Shown piece after piece: positions 10,369 through 18,730 of a DNA stretch of 64,000 nucleotides. The translations under genes and the position numbers were made by a program. The stretch covers positions 1 to 64,000 of the forward strand of contig JAEUIH010000028.1 of NCBI GenBank assembly GCA_016795105.1, read 5' to 3'. How positions within the stretch are numbered: the stretch's first letter is position 1; each line of letters starts with the position of its first letter. The notes below the pieces were generated by a model that had not been told where the DNA came from, did no database searches, and saw only the letters and a program-made list of their open reading frames with translations. The DNA comes from Planctomyces sp. Lineage in GTDB: Bacteria; Planctomycetota; Planctomycetia; Planctomycetales; Planctomycetaceae.

Positions 10369-10911
10369 ATGGCTCGGGAAGATGACCTGGCACTGGTTCG
10401 CGAATACACGAAAAATGAAGGTCTGGTTCGGCATATGCTTGCAGTAGAAGCTGCGATGCGAGCATATGCGGTGAAGTTTGGTGAAGACGTTGAGTTGTGG
10501 GGATCGGTTGGACTGCTTCACGACTTCGACTACGAACGCTGGCCGGATCCCCCGGACCACCCGCTTAAAGGGGCCGCGATTCTGAAGGAGCGAGGCTATT
10601 CAGATGTGTTGATCTATGCAATCAAATCGCATGCCGATTATCTTCCTGATTGTCCGAGAATCTCACGGCTCGACAAAACACTCTACGCCTGCGATGAACT
10701 CTCCGGCTTTATCACAGCATGCGCCCTTGTGCGCCCGGAACGGCTTGAAGGTTTAATGCCAAAGAGCGTTCGCAAGAAAATGAAGCAGACAACGTTCGCT
10801 GCCGCTGTAAAGCGTGAAGACATCATTCGCGGGGCCGAAGATCTGGGGGTAGACCTGGATGAACACATTGCTTTCGTGATTGCTGCTCTGCAGCCAATTG
10901 TTGTTATGTAG
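10369..10911 (+). CDS. HD-domain metal-dependent phosphohydrolase-like protein
   Basis: A 180-residue cytoplasmic HD-domain protein. The metal-binding set is visible in order: His near residue 22 (VRHMLAVEAA), the HD pair in GLLHDFDYE, His in IKSHAD and Asp in YACDELSG. Short stand-alone HD proteins of this form are widespread and their substrates (nucleotides or other phosphoesters) are usually unknown. The gene starts 27 bp after the GH2 gene and may be the last gene of the efflux/GH2 block. Its TAG stop lies inside the head of a GTAG repeat element (GTAG at 10908-10911). Confidence 0.88.
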   Translation: MAREDDLALVREYTKNEGLVRHMLAVEAAMRAYAVKFGEDVELWGSVGLLHDFDYERWPDPPDHPLKGAAILKERGYSDVLIYAIKSHADYLPDCPRISRLDKTLYACDELSGFITACALVRPERLEGLMPKSVRKKMKQTTFAAAVKREDIIRGAEDLGVDLDEHIAFVIAALQPIVVM

Positions 10912-11077
10912 CTTGGGCATCCCTGCCCGAGCACACCCCTGCCCGGCTACTGTGTCGAACCAGTGCTCGAACCAGTGCTCGAACCAGTGTGGAGACGGGC
11001 AGGAATGCCCATCCTACATTTGAGACGGGCAGGAATGCCCATCCTACATTTGAGACGGGCAGGAATGCCCATCCTGC
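10908..11077. repeat. Composite REP-like cluster: family A element, 12-bp triplet and 30-bp triplet
   Basis: Plus strand 10908 begins GTAGCTTGGGCATCCC, a family A element that supplies the TAG stop of the HD gene. Three 12-bp copies of TCGAACCAGTGC/T follow at 10955-10990. Then come three 30-bp copies (10992, 11022, 11052) of GAGACGGGCAGGAATGCCC plus a tail. Read on the minus strand the first two of these begin GTAGGATGGGCATTCC and the last begins GCAGGATGGGC. The last abuts the TAA stop of the next gene (11078). The cluster therefore fills the space between two convergent genes, with element heads at both gene ends. Confidence 0.85.
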
Positions 11078-12145
11078 TTAGGGCTGGAATTCGGCTTCGC
11101 AGATGCGGCAGTGATCCCAGGTGGAGAGATGCAGAATCAGGCCGGGGTCGTTCAGGAGGGGCGGAGCCACCGTTTCAGGAAGAAGTTTGCTGATCAAGAG
11201 GTTGATTGCGCGCTGAGGAGAACAGTGAGGGCACATGTCCAGCGCAATCCCGTTGAGGGCGAGTTGTGACAGAATTGAGCCCAGAGCTTCCCAGGCTTCT
11301 TCATCCGTCAGTTGATCGACGTTGAGTTCGCGGATTGGCGGTGTTTGAACAATTGAGGTCAGTGTTGGTTGTGAAATCGATGGAAGGTTGTCACTGGCGA
11401 AATCGAATTCCCAGAGTTCATCCTCTTCGATCGTCATTTCCGAATAGTCGTCGTCGTTCAGCCGAAATTCATCGATCTCCTGATCGAATAGAGGAGCATT
11501 GTCATCGAGGCCGAAACATCGGGCGGAATGTTCGGGTGCTGACGGACTTGCCAGGATGGAGTTTTTCTGATGGGTCTTTCCACCGGGAGGTCCTGACAGA
11601 GACTGCGATGTATCTGCTTGTCTTGACGCAGAGTGACTGCAACCCGACTGAATCACATCGAGGTGGCGCGAGGGTTCTTCGAGAAACTGAATTGTTGGGC
11701 GGACGATTTCAAGCACGATACGTCCATTTTGTCCGTACCACTCAAAGTACAGGCATAAGGCTGTTGGTTCGAGAGGTACCCTGACAGTGCCGGAAGCAAT
11801 CTCTTCAATCGTAACTCCATGGGGTACTTCGCGAATCATCCGAATTTCACCGTCCCCCATGGAGCCAACCTGACGCCATCTGAAATGATCATCAAGTCGT
11901 TGCGATGGAAACTGCTGAAAGTAACCGCCACATTCTTCGTGACACGAATCAAACCGGAAGGAGCGGCCGGCGAGTTCGCCTTTTAGATTGCCAGTCAGAG
12001 AAAAGTGAATGATTTCACAGCCGTGTTCCCTGGCATCGCGAGTATTTGCGGCTTCCTGCGCTACTACGAAATAGCCATAAACGGAGTTCTGAGTGGAATT
12101 CCGGATTTCACCGCGCAGGACGTGATTGTGCAGCCTAAGTGCCAT
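11078..12145 (-). CDS. Hypothetical protein with two C-terminal Cys pairs
   Basis: About 355 residues from ATG 12145, which has an AGGAGA ribosome site at the right distance; a longer frame upstream has none. I do not recognise a family. The N-terminal part (MALRLHNHVLRGEIRNSTQ, then YGYFVVAQE and HFSLTGNLKGELAGRSFRF) looks like a beta-rich cytoplasmic domain. The middle is acidic and Ser/Thr-rich, with a run of Asp/Glu (LNDDDYSEMTIEEDELWEF). The end carries CPHC and, about 35 residues later, CRIC. These four cysteines could bind zinc or another metal. There is no signal peptide or membrane helix. The stop touches the repeat cluster. Confidence 0.7.
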   Translation of the reverse strand: MALRLHNHVLRGEIRNSTQNSVYGYFVVAQEAANTRDAREHGCEIIHFSLTGNLKGELAGRSFRFDSCHEECGGYFQQFPSQRLDDHFRWRQVGSMGDGEIRMIREVPHGVTIEEIASGTVRVPLEPTALCLYFEWYGQNGRIVLEIVRPTIQFLEEPSRHLDVIQSGCSHSASRQADTSQSLSGPPGGKTHQKNSILASPSAPEHSARCFGLDDNAPLFDQEIDEFRLNDDDYSEMTIEEDELWEFDFASDNLPSISQPTLTSIVQTPPIRELNVDQLTDEEAWEALGSILSQLALNGIALDMCPHCSPQRAINLLISKLLPETVAPPLLNDPGLILHLSTWDHCRICEAEFQP

Positions 12146-12286
12146 TGAGCTTCTCCTGAGTTGTCCATCATGGTGTCTGGCTATTGGCAGGCGAGCCTTC
12201 CAATTCGCGGCGAATCTAGTGTGCTTAATGTGGGGTGTCAATGGAGTACACGTGTAGATCGCGGCATTCACAGCGATTTTCGAGGG

Positions 12287-12342
12287 CATCAGCCAGCTGT
12301 GATCAGCCAGCTGTGATCAGCCAGCTGTGATCAGCCAGCTGT
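12287..12342. repeat. 14-bp tandem repeat, four copies, over the DUF1501 stop codon
   Basis: Four consecutive copies of (g/c)atcagccagctgt run from 12287 to 12342. The last copy contains the TGA stop (12331-12333) of the adjacent DUF1501 gene, so the array appears to have expanded out of the gene's 3' end. Confidence 0.9.
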
Positions 12343-13734
12343 GTAAAGCTGGCGAAGCGGGGTTCCCGGGCAGATAATATGGGGTCTGCCGGAGTTGTCA
12401 GTGAGCTGCAGATCGAGCGGAACGCCGAGAAGATCATAGACAGTGGCAGCGAGATCAATCGGCAGGACGGGGTTCTGTGACGGATAGGCTGCATGGCGAT
12501 CGCTTGCGCCATACACCTGGCCGCCCTGAATTCCGCCGCCGGCAAGGACGGAAGTGAAACAGTTCGGCCAGTGATCTCGACCATCTCGTCCCGCCCCTGC
12601 ATCACTGTTAACCTGACCGATGCGAGGTGTCCGGCCGAATTCTCCTGTCCAGATGACAAGCGTATCATCAAGCATCCCTCGTTGTGAGAGATCGTCAAGC
12701 AATGCAGAAAATGCCTGGTCCGCGACAGGCATCAGTCGGTCACGGTGATCGACGAAATTGCGGCTGTGAGTATCCCAGTAGACGCTCACATTTTTGATTC
12801 CGTCATTAGGCCAGAAGACGGTGACCAGTGGAACGCCGCGTTCCACCAGTCGACGCGCCTGCAGTACAGACTGGCCGTGGGGATTTCGGCCATAGCGATC
12901 TCGAACTGAGTCGGGTTCAGCGTTGAGATCAAATGCAGCCCTACCCACGGCAGATTCCAGCAGCTGGAATGCTCGATGGTAGTGTCCCTGCATCGTCTGC
13001 ATCTGAACATTTCGTTCCGTGGCGGCAAGTGTAGCTTCGAGAGACCTGAGCAGTGCCTGCCGATGCGACATTCTGGGATCGGTGATATCAACCAGAGGTT
13101 CCATTTCACCCACACGGAAATCAGGTGTTGATGGATCCGCATCAATCGTCAACGGGTCCCAGGCAGGTCCCAGCCATCCTGCCGATTGCCCATGAGATTG
13201 TTCAACAAATCGTGGAACATCATTGTTGAGTTTCGGACGCATGGAAACGAATGGTGGCAGCGGCTGTCGTCCATATCCGAGTTTTGACAGCACTGCACCG
13301 TAGTGTGGCCAGTCCTTGCGAAGGTCTCCCGGAAGCGGCGGTTTTCCAGTCAACAGATAATGAGTTGCCGAAGTGTGGTTGACGTCTGAGTGAGTCATTG
13401 ACCGAATGATGGCCAGCTGATGAGCCCTTTGAGCCAGCAGTGGAAAGTGCTCGCAGATCTCGATCCCGGAAACATTCGTTGCAATCGGATTGAATTCTCC
13501 GGGAATTTCGGCCGGCGCTTTCGGTTTGAGATCCCAGGTATCCTGATGAGCAGGTCCGCCCCACATAAACAGCAGAATGCAGGCTTTGGCCCTTGCGGGA
13601 CGTGTCTTTTGCTGAACGACAGCTGCGTGACCCTGCAGCAAACGAGACAGGTTCATGCCAAGCAGACTTAATGATCCGGCCCGGAGCACTGTTCTGCGGC
13701 GAGTTCTTGATGTTTGTGATCCAGCTTTGCTCAT
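12331..13734 (-). CDS. DUF1501 family protein with twin-arginine leader
   Basis: A 467-residue protein of the DUF1501 family, related to the sulfatase/alkaline phosphatase superfamily and very common in planctomycetes. The N-terminus has Arg-rich TSRTRRRTVLRAG followed by a hydrophobic stretch, fitting Tat export of a folded protein. Family motifs are visible: LLFMWGGPAHQDTWDLKP, THSDVNHTSATHYLLTG, and WTGEFGRTPRIG with GRDHWPNCF. The ATG follows GAGG. In most planctomycetes DUF1501 genes pair with DUF1549/DUF1553 cytochrome genes; here it stands alone between unrelated genes. Biochemical function of the family is not established. The stop lies within a 14-bp tandem repeat. Confidence 0.93.
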   Translation of the reverse strand: MSKAGSQTSRTRRRTVLRAGSLSLLGMNLSRLLQGHAAVVQQKTRPARAKACILLFMWGGPAHQDTWDLKPKAPAEIPGEFNPIATNVSGIEICEHFPLLAQRAHQLAIIRSMTHSDVNHTSATHYLLTGKPPLPGDLRKDWPHYGAVLSKLGYGRQPLPPFVSMRPKLNNDVPRFVEQSHGQSAGWLGPAWDPLTIDADPSTPDFRVGEMEPLVDITDPRMSHRQALLRSLEATLAATERNVQMQTMQGHYHRAFQLLESAVGRAAFDLNAEPDSVRDRYGRNPHGQSVLQARRLVERGVPLVTVFWPNDGIKNVSVYWDTHSRNFVDHRDRLMPVADQAFSALLDDLSQRGMLDDTLVIWTGEFGRTPRIGQVNSDAGAGRDGRDHWPNCFTSVLAGGGIQGGQVYGASDRHAAYPSQNPVLPIDLAATVYDLLGVPLDLQLTDNSGRPHIICPGTPLRQLYTAG

Positions 13735-13808
13735 GGTGAATACCTCAAACTGATTTCGCCATTACCGGATTCCAGGTCTGATCATGCAGTCACTGTATGC
13801 ATCAGAGT

Positions 13809-14297
13809 TTACTTCTGGTATTCAACCTGTTGTCCCGGAGTCGAGTAAACCGGGAGACAGAGTGCCCGAATTCTGCACTCGTGATGTTTCACAAGATACA
13901 TGAACATCAGGACGAGCGAAGCCAATGCGGCGATGGATCCGAAAAATGGTATCAGTGTTGAAATCGAAAGGATGGACCACCACAGTCCCAGCGACTCACC
14001 ACAGTCGTCGGATTCCTGACCAAACGTGTTGAACAGACTTCGATAATTTTGTGACAGCTCTTTCGTGTAGATGAATTTCCAGATCAGATCAAAACAGGGG
14101 ATCAACAGCAGGAAGGCCTGTCCAGAGCTGACTGTTCGATAAGGCTCAGGAATGGCGGACGCACATCGGTACAGCAGATAACAGATCACGGCCCTGAATG
14201 TCAGGATGATGATAAAGACACAGCCATAAATGGCGGCAATAATCATGAGTGGAATTGCTGGATCCACTCCACCCGACGGAGGCCCAAACTGCTGCAT
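13809..14297 (-). CDS. Small multi-pass membrane protein, hypothetical
   Basis: A 162-residue protein with four likely membrane helices: near 12-45 (MIIAAIYGCVFIIILTFRAV), 70-90 (SGQAFLLLIPCFDLIWKF), 118-135 and 135-155. The pattern of a hydrophobic helix followed by IPCFDLIWKF(I)YTKELSQN recalls DUF4328-like membrane proteins, but I do not assign it. The start follows AGGAAAAATACAG. The gene lies upstream of the DUF1501 gene on the same strand, 74 bp away; whether they share a transcript is unclear. Confidence 0.75.
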   Translation of the reverse strand: MQQFGPPSGGVDPAIPLMIIAAIYGCVFIIILTFRAVICYLLYRCASAIPEPYRTVSSGQAFLLLIPCFDLIWKFIYTKELSQNYRSLFNTFGQESDDCGESLGLWWSILSISTLIPFFGSIAALASLVLMFMYLVKHHECRIRALCLPVYSTPGQQVEYQK

Positions 14298-14570
14298 CTG
14301 TATTTTTCCTGACTGGTTCCGAGGATTGATTCACGGAGTCTGTTTCAAGTTCTGGTGTCGGGTCTGAAAAGGGATGGGGCAACATTCGTTGAGAGAATCA
14401 GCTGACGAGAGAATAGCTCATTGACGTTTTCGCGGATACAATTCGTGTGGAATTTTGGACTCTTTCAAGTGGTTGATCCCTGATCGCCAGCCCGAGTTCA
14501 GGGCTACGAGTATAACCACCGGAAGATTGCATGATTTGCAGCAGAACTCAGCCAGCAAAGCAGAATACTC

Positions 14571-15443
14571 GTGAACCTGTCCGAATATCAACGTCCTCAA
14601 CTACCACCCCGTCCCGCCGATGGTCACAAGGGAACTTTCGGACGCGTTGCTTTGATTGGGGGATCACATGGAATGAGTGGTGCAGTCACGCTTTCGTCTG
14701 TGGCAGCACTGCGAAGCGGGTCAGGTCTCGTTACAGCGGTTGTACCTGCCTCCATTCAGGGAATCGTAGCAGCATTTGAACCATCGATAATGACGTTCGG
14801 GCTGAAGTGCGATGCGGAAGGACAGTTGAGTTCGCCGTTTGAAACTCAACTTACGAGTTTTCTGAAAGTCTGGGATACCATTGGAATTGGGCCGGGATTG
14901 GGGCGAAGTCAATCTGCTTCCGAACTGGTCCGATGGGTTCTGGAGTCCTTTGAGGGTCATGTGCTACTGGACGCTGATGCATTATTTCATTATTCGCTGC
15001 TCGATCATACTTCGCGGAGTTGCACAACTCACTCTGTGGTTATGACACCACACCCCGGTGAGTTTGCTCGGCTTGTCGGACAGAGTGTGACAGCGATCGA
15101 GTCCGATCGAGTGAAATGGGCGGCGGGTTATGCCAGTGAGCATCGCGCTGTAATTGTACTCAAGGGGCACCGTACGATTGTGACTGACGGAGTCACAGTC
15201 TATATCAATACGAGCGGAAATTCCGGGATGGCAACCGGTGGAAGTGGCGATGTACTGACGGGAATGATCACTTCGCTGCTGGGTCAGGGGATGTCTGCCA
15301 TGGACGCGGCTGTGCTCGGTGTGTTTGCCCACGGCACGGCCGGTGATATCGCAGCACGCGATCTGACGGAACGAGGGATGATTGCGTCTGACCTTTTGAA
15401 ATACCTTCCGGCCGCATGGCGTGAATGTGGGACATCGATATGA
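14571..15443 (+). CDS. nnrD: ADP-dependent NAD(P)H-hydrate dehydratase
   Basis: A 290-residue enzyme of the ribokinase-like YjeF C-terminal family. It repairs the hydrated, damaged forms of NADH and NADPH. Motifs seen are GHKGTFGRVALIGGSHGM near the N-terminus, DADAL, the phosphate region VVMTPHPGEF, and the ATP/ADP signature ATGGSGDVLTGMI. Only this dehydratase domain is present; the NnrE epimerase domain often fused to its N-terminus is absent. The start is GTG with a weak ribosome site. The stop overlaps the next gene's ATG (ATGA at 15440-15443), which suggests translational coupling. Confidence 0.92.
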   Translation: MNLSEYQRPQLPPRPADGHKGTFGRVALIGGSHGMSGAVTLSSVAALRSGSGLVTAVVPASIQGIVAAFEPSIMTFGLKCDAEGQLSSPFETQLTSFLKVWDTIGIGPGLGRSQSASELVRWVLESFEGHVLLDADALFHYSLLDHTSRSCTTHSVVMTPHPGEFARLVGQSVTAIESDRVKWAAGYASEHRAVIVLKGHRTIVTDGVTVYINTSGNSGMATGGSGDVLTGMITSLLGQGMSAMDAAVLGVFAHGTAGDIAARDLTERGMIASDLLKYLPAAWRECGTSI

Positions 15444-16039
15444 TTGAATCGGTTTTTGCAGGTGGTCTTCTGATCGCTGCCTTTGGGCTGTTGTACCTTG
15501 TCCTCGCCGCAATTCGTGCGAGATTTCGGAATACCGGCGTCTTAAAGTCAACAAAAACTCCGTTGATGGTGACTGCGATTGGGCTGTTCGTCGCATTTAG
15601 TCCGGCCATCTTCACTCGAATTGTCCCAATAGACCTGGGACCGTATGAAGATACCGTAGACGGAGAACGTCATTTGACTCTGACTGGATGGGATCGCAAG
15701 GACTATTCTGTCATTGCTTCACGACCGGATACCGTTGTGCTGCAGATGGCCAATGAAGATGTTTCTGACGAAACAATGAAACACCTTGAGGGCCTTAAGA
15801 AGCTTCGAGAGCTCGATCTGAGTTTTACAAAGATTACGGACAAAGGTTTGTCGGTTCTCCTCAACCTGCCAGAGCTGGAAAGACTCAGACTTCAGGACGT
15901 GCCTATTACTGATAACGGATTCAGGACATATGTGATGCCGCACCCGAAACTGAAACAACTGGTGCTCCAGGGGACACAGGTTTCCGAAGAACTCAAGCAA
16001 CAATGGTTATCAGAAAATCCGGAACGAATGGCAATGTAG
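15440..16039 (+). CDS. Membrane protein with leucine-rich-repeat-like tail, hypothetical
   Basis: About 199 residues from ATG 15440, which overlaps the nnrD stop. Two hydrophobic helices (about 2-25 and 42-62) anchor the protein. The rest contains three short leucine-rich-repeat-like units (LKKLRELDLSFTKITDKGL, LPELERLRLQDVPITDNGF, HPKLKQLVLQGTQVSEEL), a pattern frequent in planctomycete proteins. These would lie outside the membrane and could bind a partner. No catalytic motif is seen. Confidence 0.72.
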   Translation: MIESVFAGGLLIAAFGLLYLVLAAIRARFRNTGVLKSTKTPLMVTAIGLFVAFSPAIFTRIVPIDLGPYEDTVDGERHLTLTGWDRKDYSVIASRPDTVVLQMANEDVSDETMKHLEGLKKLRELDLSFTKITDKGLSVLLNLPELERLRLQDVPITDNGFRTYVMPHPKLKQLVLQGTQVSEELKQQWLSENPERMAM

Positions 16040-16092
16040 TTGGGTTCACAACCCGCCAAGTCACTGTCTGGTGATCAAAAGGAGACATGTCA

Positions 16093-16947
16093 ATGTCGAA
16101 GTTAAATACCAGGGTTGGACGCGATTTTCAAAATGCTCTGTTGCTCGCGAAGGCCTGCGATCTTGCTTATTACCCCGAAGCAGAGGGACGCCCGAAGTTT
16201 CAGCAGGATCTTGGAATGGATGCTCACCTGATCAGTGTCGACAACACTCAAGCCTATGTCGCACATGACGATGGTGCGATTGTGGTTGCGTTTCGAGGAT
16301 CTGAATCTCCGAGTTCGATCGATGGATTCAAAGACTGGCTTCTCACCAATGCCAAGAACTTCCTGATCCTGCCGGAAGGCCGAGCGGGAACCGATTTCGT
16401 CGCAGCCGGGGTCGGTGCGAGGTTTCATAAGGGATTTATTGAAGCACTTGAGGAAGTCTGGGCACCACTTCTGGCGGAGGTACAGAAAGTCGTCAAGGGG
16501 AAGGCTCGCCCTGTATTTGTGACGGGACATAGTCTTGGCGGAGCGCTAGCATTGTTGGCTGCCTGGCGGATGCATCGCAGTTTCATACCAATCCATCAGG
16601 TTTATACGTTTGGGGCTCCCATGATTGGAAACGACAAGGCTGCCGCTGCATTCCAGAAGTCGTTTCCCGGCAAGATCTTCCGCTTTGTGGATCGACGCGA
16701 CCTTGTTCCTCGTCTGCCAACAGTCAGTTTGCAGACGAACGAGTATCTTCATTGTCAGGAAGAAGTCCCGCTGGGGCCGCAGAGCGTTACGGATGCAATT
16801 CGAGATTTGGCGACCTCCACACCTCAGGCGGCGTTCACCACAGCCATCATTGATCAGTTATGGGGGAAGGTCAATACCGGTGTGAGTTCTCACCTGATGC
16901 CAAACTACCTCGCTCAAATCACAGAGGGACTCAGCGGAAAAGGCTGA
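16093..16947 (+). CDS. Class 3 lipase-family hydrolase
   Basis: About 284 residues of the lipase class 3 alpha/beta-hydrolase family. The nucleophile elbow VTGHSLGGALALL has the catalytic Ser. The preceding oxyanion strand VVAFRGSES and the later TFGAPMIGN and DLVPRLP (candidate catalytic Asp) follow in the expected order. No signal peptide is seen, so it is probably cytoplasmic. I prefer ATG 16093 to ATG 16087 because the AAGGAGAC ribosome site ends only a couple of bases before 16087. The substrate is unknown; the family acts on acylglycerols or phospholipids. Confidence 0.9.
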   Translation: MSKLNTRVGRDFQNALLLAKACDLAYYPEAEGRPKFQQDLGMDAHLISVDNTQAYVAHDDGAIVVAFRGSESPSSIDGFKDWLLTNAKNFLILPEGRAGTDFVAAGVGARFHKGFIEALEEVWAPLLAEVQKVVKGKARPVFVTGHSLGGALALLAAWRMHRSFIPIHQVYTFGAPMIGNDKAAAAFQKSFPGKIFRFVDRRDLVPRLPTVSLQTNEYLHCQEEVPLGPQSVTDAIRDLATSTPQAAFTTAIIDQLWGKVNTGVSSHLMPNYLAQITEGLSGKG

Positions 16948-16954
16948 TTTTTTT
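16931..16954 (+). terminator. Candidate intrinsic terminator after the lipase gene
   Basis: TCAGC pairs with GCTGA across a seven-base loop and is followed by seven T residues. The stem includes the stop codon and is short (5 bp), so termination may be partial. Confidence 0.4.
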
Positions 16955-17002
16955 CGTTTGTGCGATTTTTTGCGCAGCAGATGACTTTGGGGACACACAA
17001 AG

Positions 17003-18730
17003 ATGTCAACTATGACTCAAACATCCCCCAATCATCCCTGTGAACAAACTTCGACCTGCGAAATCGCTGAGTTGTCCGATTCCGTACTTGTCCGACGCTT
17101 TGTTCAGGATGGTGATCCAGTTGCGTTCGGGGAGATTGTGCGACGTTATAGTTCACTGGTCCTGTCAGTTTGCCGGCGCGTAACCGGACAGACGGCAGAT
17201 GCCGAGGATGCGTTTCAGGCCACATTTCTGGCAATGGCTCGCCGTCCTCGCAGTGTTCGAAACTGTCGTACTGTGGCCGGCTGGCTGTATGCAGTGGCGT
17301 TTCGAACGGCCGTGCATTCCGTGCGACTGAAAAGGCGAACTGCCATGGCCGATCTTCCGGAGATTCCTGCTACATCTGAACCCGATCCTCTGGAGATCAT
17401 CGCCGCAAGTCGTGATGCGTCTGTTTTGGATGAAGAGTTGAGTCTTCTGCCGGAGAAGTATCGGGACGTGCTTGTCCTGACTTACTTCAATGGTCAGACG
17501 AGTCAGCAAATCGCTGATCAGCTGCATGAAAGCAAGGGCGTTATTGATGGTCGACTCCGGCAGGCACGGAACATGCTGCGAGTTCGACTGGCTCGACGGA
17601 GCGTGGCAATCGGAGTTGTCGCTGTTGTTGCATCTGCATCCACAGCTTCAGCATCGGCTGCTTCTTCCGAACTGGTGAATTCCACCATCACACTTGGAAC
17701 CCAGGCACTCGGCTATCCCGTGCCTGATCCTGTTGAAACATCACATCTTGAACCCCTGATTCCAGCGGAGACAATCATGATCAGTACGAAACTTATTGCG
17801 GGCAGTCTGTTGAGTATACTCGCGGCATCAGTTGGATTTTCTGCGTTTGGAAATCTGTCCGCCGGAGATTCAAACTCAGGTGAAGCCATTGTTGAGCAGG
17901 TTGCTGAGGGCTCAGCATCCGGGGAGCAATCTTCAGCCGTCAATGTGCAGGCTTCCAGTACATCTCCTGAGATTAGCGTTAGTCGAGGTGCAGTCGTATC
18001 CAGTGAAACCGCGGTATCAACCCAGGTCAATCTACCGACTGTAAAGGACTCGGTTCGAGCGGCTGTGAGTCATCAGAGAAAGGTCACTGAAAAGATCAAT
18101 GGGGCGTTGTCAGAGACCGTTTCACTTCAGTTTTCAGGAAAAACGCAGCTGGCCGACATCATTCGTCTTCTCAACGATGAGCTCAGTCATGCCATACCAG
18201 GGAGAACTGAAGTGATTCAATTCGATAAAAGCGGGCTAAATGCCGCTGGGGCGAGCTCTGAGGAGTTTTCAGTTGAAGAGATCAACCTTGAAGGTGTTTC
18301 GATGGAAAGCGCCCTGAAGTTTGTTCTTGCTCAGGCGTCTGTAGATGGGCCCGGCGCGAAATTGGACTTCATCATCCGCGATGAACTTTTGCTCATTACG
18401 ACTGAGGAGGTTGCAGATTCAGAACTGTACACACGAGTGTATGATGTTGAGAAGATTCTGCCGTTGTTCAGGTCAGAGATGTTTCATACGGCGGAAGGGA
18501 GCCTCAATGCTGATGGAACATCAGTCACAACGTCTTCAGTTCCAGCGGCAGGTTCGCAGCTGATTGAGGCCGTAACGCGGCTTGCCGAACCTGATTCGTG
18601 GTCGTCGAGTGGTGGATCTGGCGAGTGTGTTGCTGCCGATCGGCATCTTGTGGTTCGACAGTCTCGGCGAGGCCATCGTGCTGTGGCTGATATTCTTGAG
18701 CAGCTTTCTGAAGTGGCTGTCGAACTGTAG
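17003..18730 (+). CDS. ECF sigma factor fused to membrane segment and secretin-like (STN) module
   Basis: A 575-residue protein. Residues 25-110 are sigma region 2 (DAEDAFQATFLAMARRP, GWLYAVAFRTA) and 140-195 are region 4 with a helix-turn-helix (TSQQIADQLHESKGVIDGRL). A hydrophobic Ala-rich stretch follows at 200-222 and a clear membrane-helix candidate at 259-283. Residues about 370-470 resemble the short N-terminal (STN) domain of secretins and TonB receptors (VSLQFSGKTQLADIIRLLN, then SMESALKFVL and LLLITTEE). A second subdomain (VYDVEKIL, then EPDSWSSSGGSG, VVRQ, ADILEQL) matches in order the corresponding stretch of the secretin at 58535. Ordinary ECF factors are about 200 residues. The TAG stop is the head of a GTAG repeat. 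Confidence 0.88.
   Translation: MSTMTQTSPNHPCEQTSTCEIAELSDSVLVRRFVQDGDPVAFGEIVRRYSSLVLSVCRRVTGQTADAEDAFQATFLAMARRPRSVRNCRTVAGWLYAVAFRTAVHSVRLKRRTAMADLPEIPATSEPDPLEIIAASRDASVLDEELSLLPEKYRDVLVLTYFNGQTSQQIADQLHESKGVIDGRLRQARNMLRVRLARRSVAIGVVAVVASASTASASAASSELVNSTITLGTQALGYPVPDPVETSHLEPLIPAETIMISTKLIAGSLLSILAASVGFSAFGNLSAGDSNSGEAIVEQVAEGSASGEQSSAVNVQASSTSPEISVSRGAVVSSETAVSTQVNLPTVKDSVRAAVSHQRKVTEKINGALSETVSLQFSGKTQLADIIRLLNDELSHAIPGRTEVIQFDKSGLNAAGASSEEFSVEEINLEGVSMESALKFVLAQASVDGPGAKLDFIIRDELLLITTEEVADSELYTRVYDVEKILPLFRSEMFHTAEGSLNADGTSVTTSSVPAAGSQLIEAVTRLAEPDSWSSSGGSGECVAADRHLVVRQSRRGHRAVADILEQLSEVAVEL

Noticed and set aside
10955-11077. Short regularly spaced repeats considered as a CRISPR array
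   Set aside because: Units are contiguous with no variable spacers, only three copies each, and no cas genes are present.
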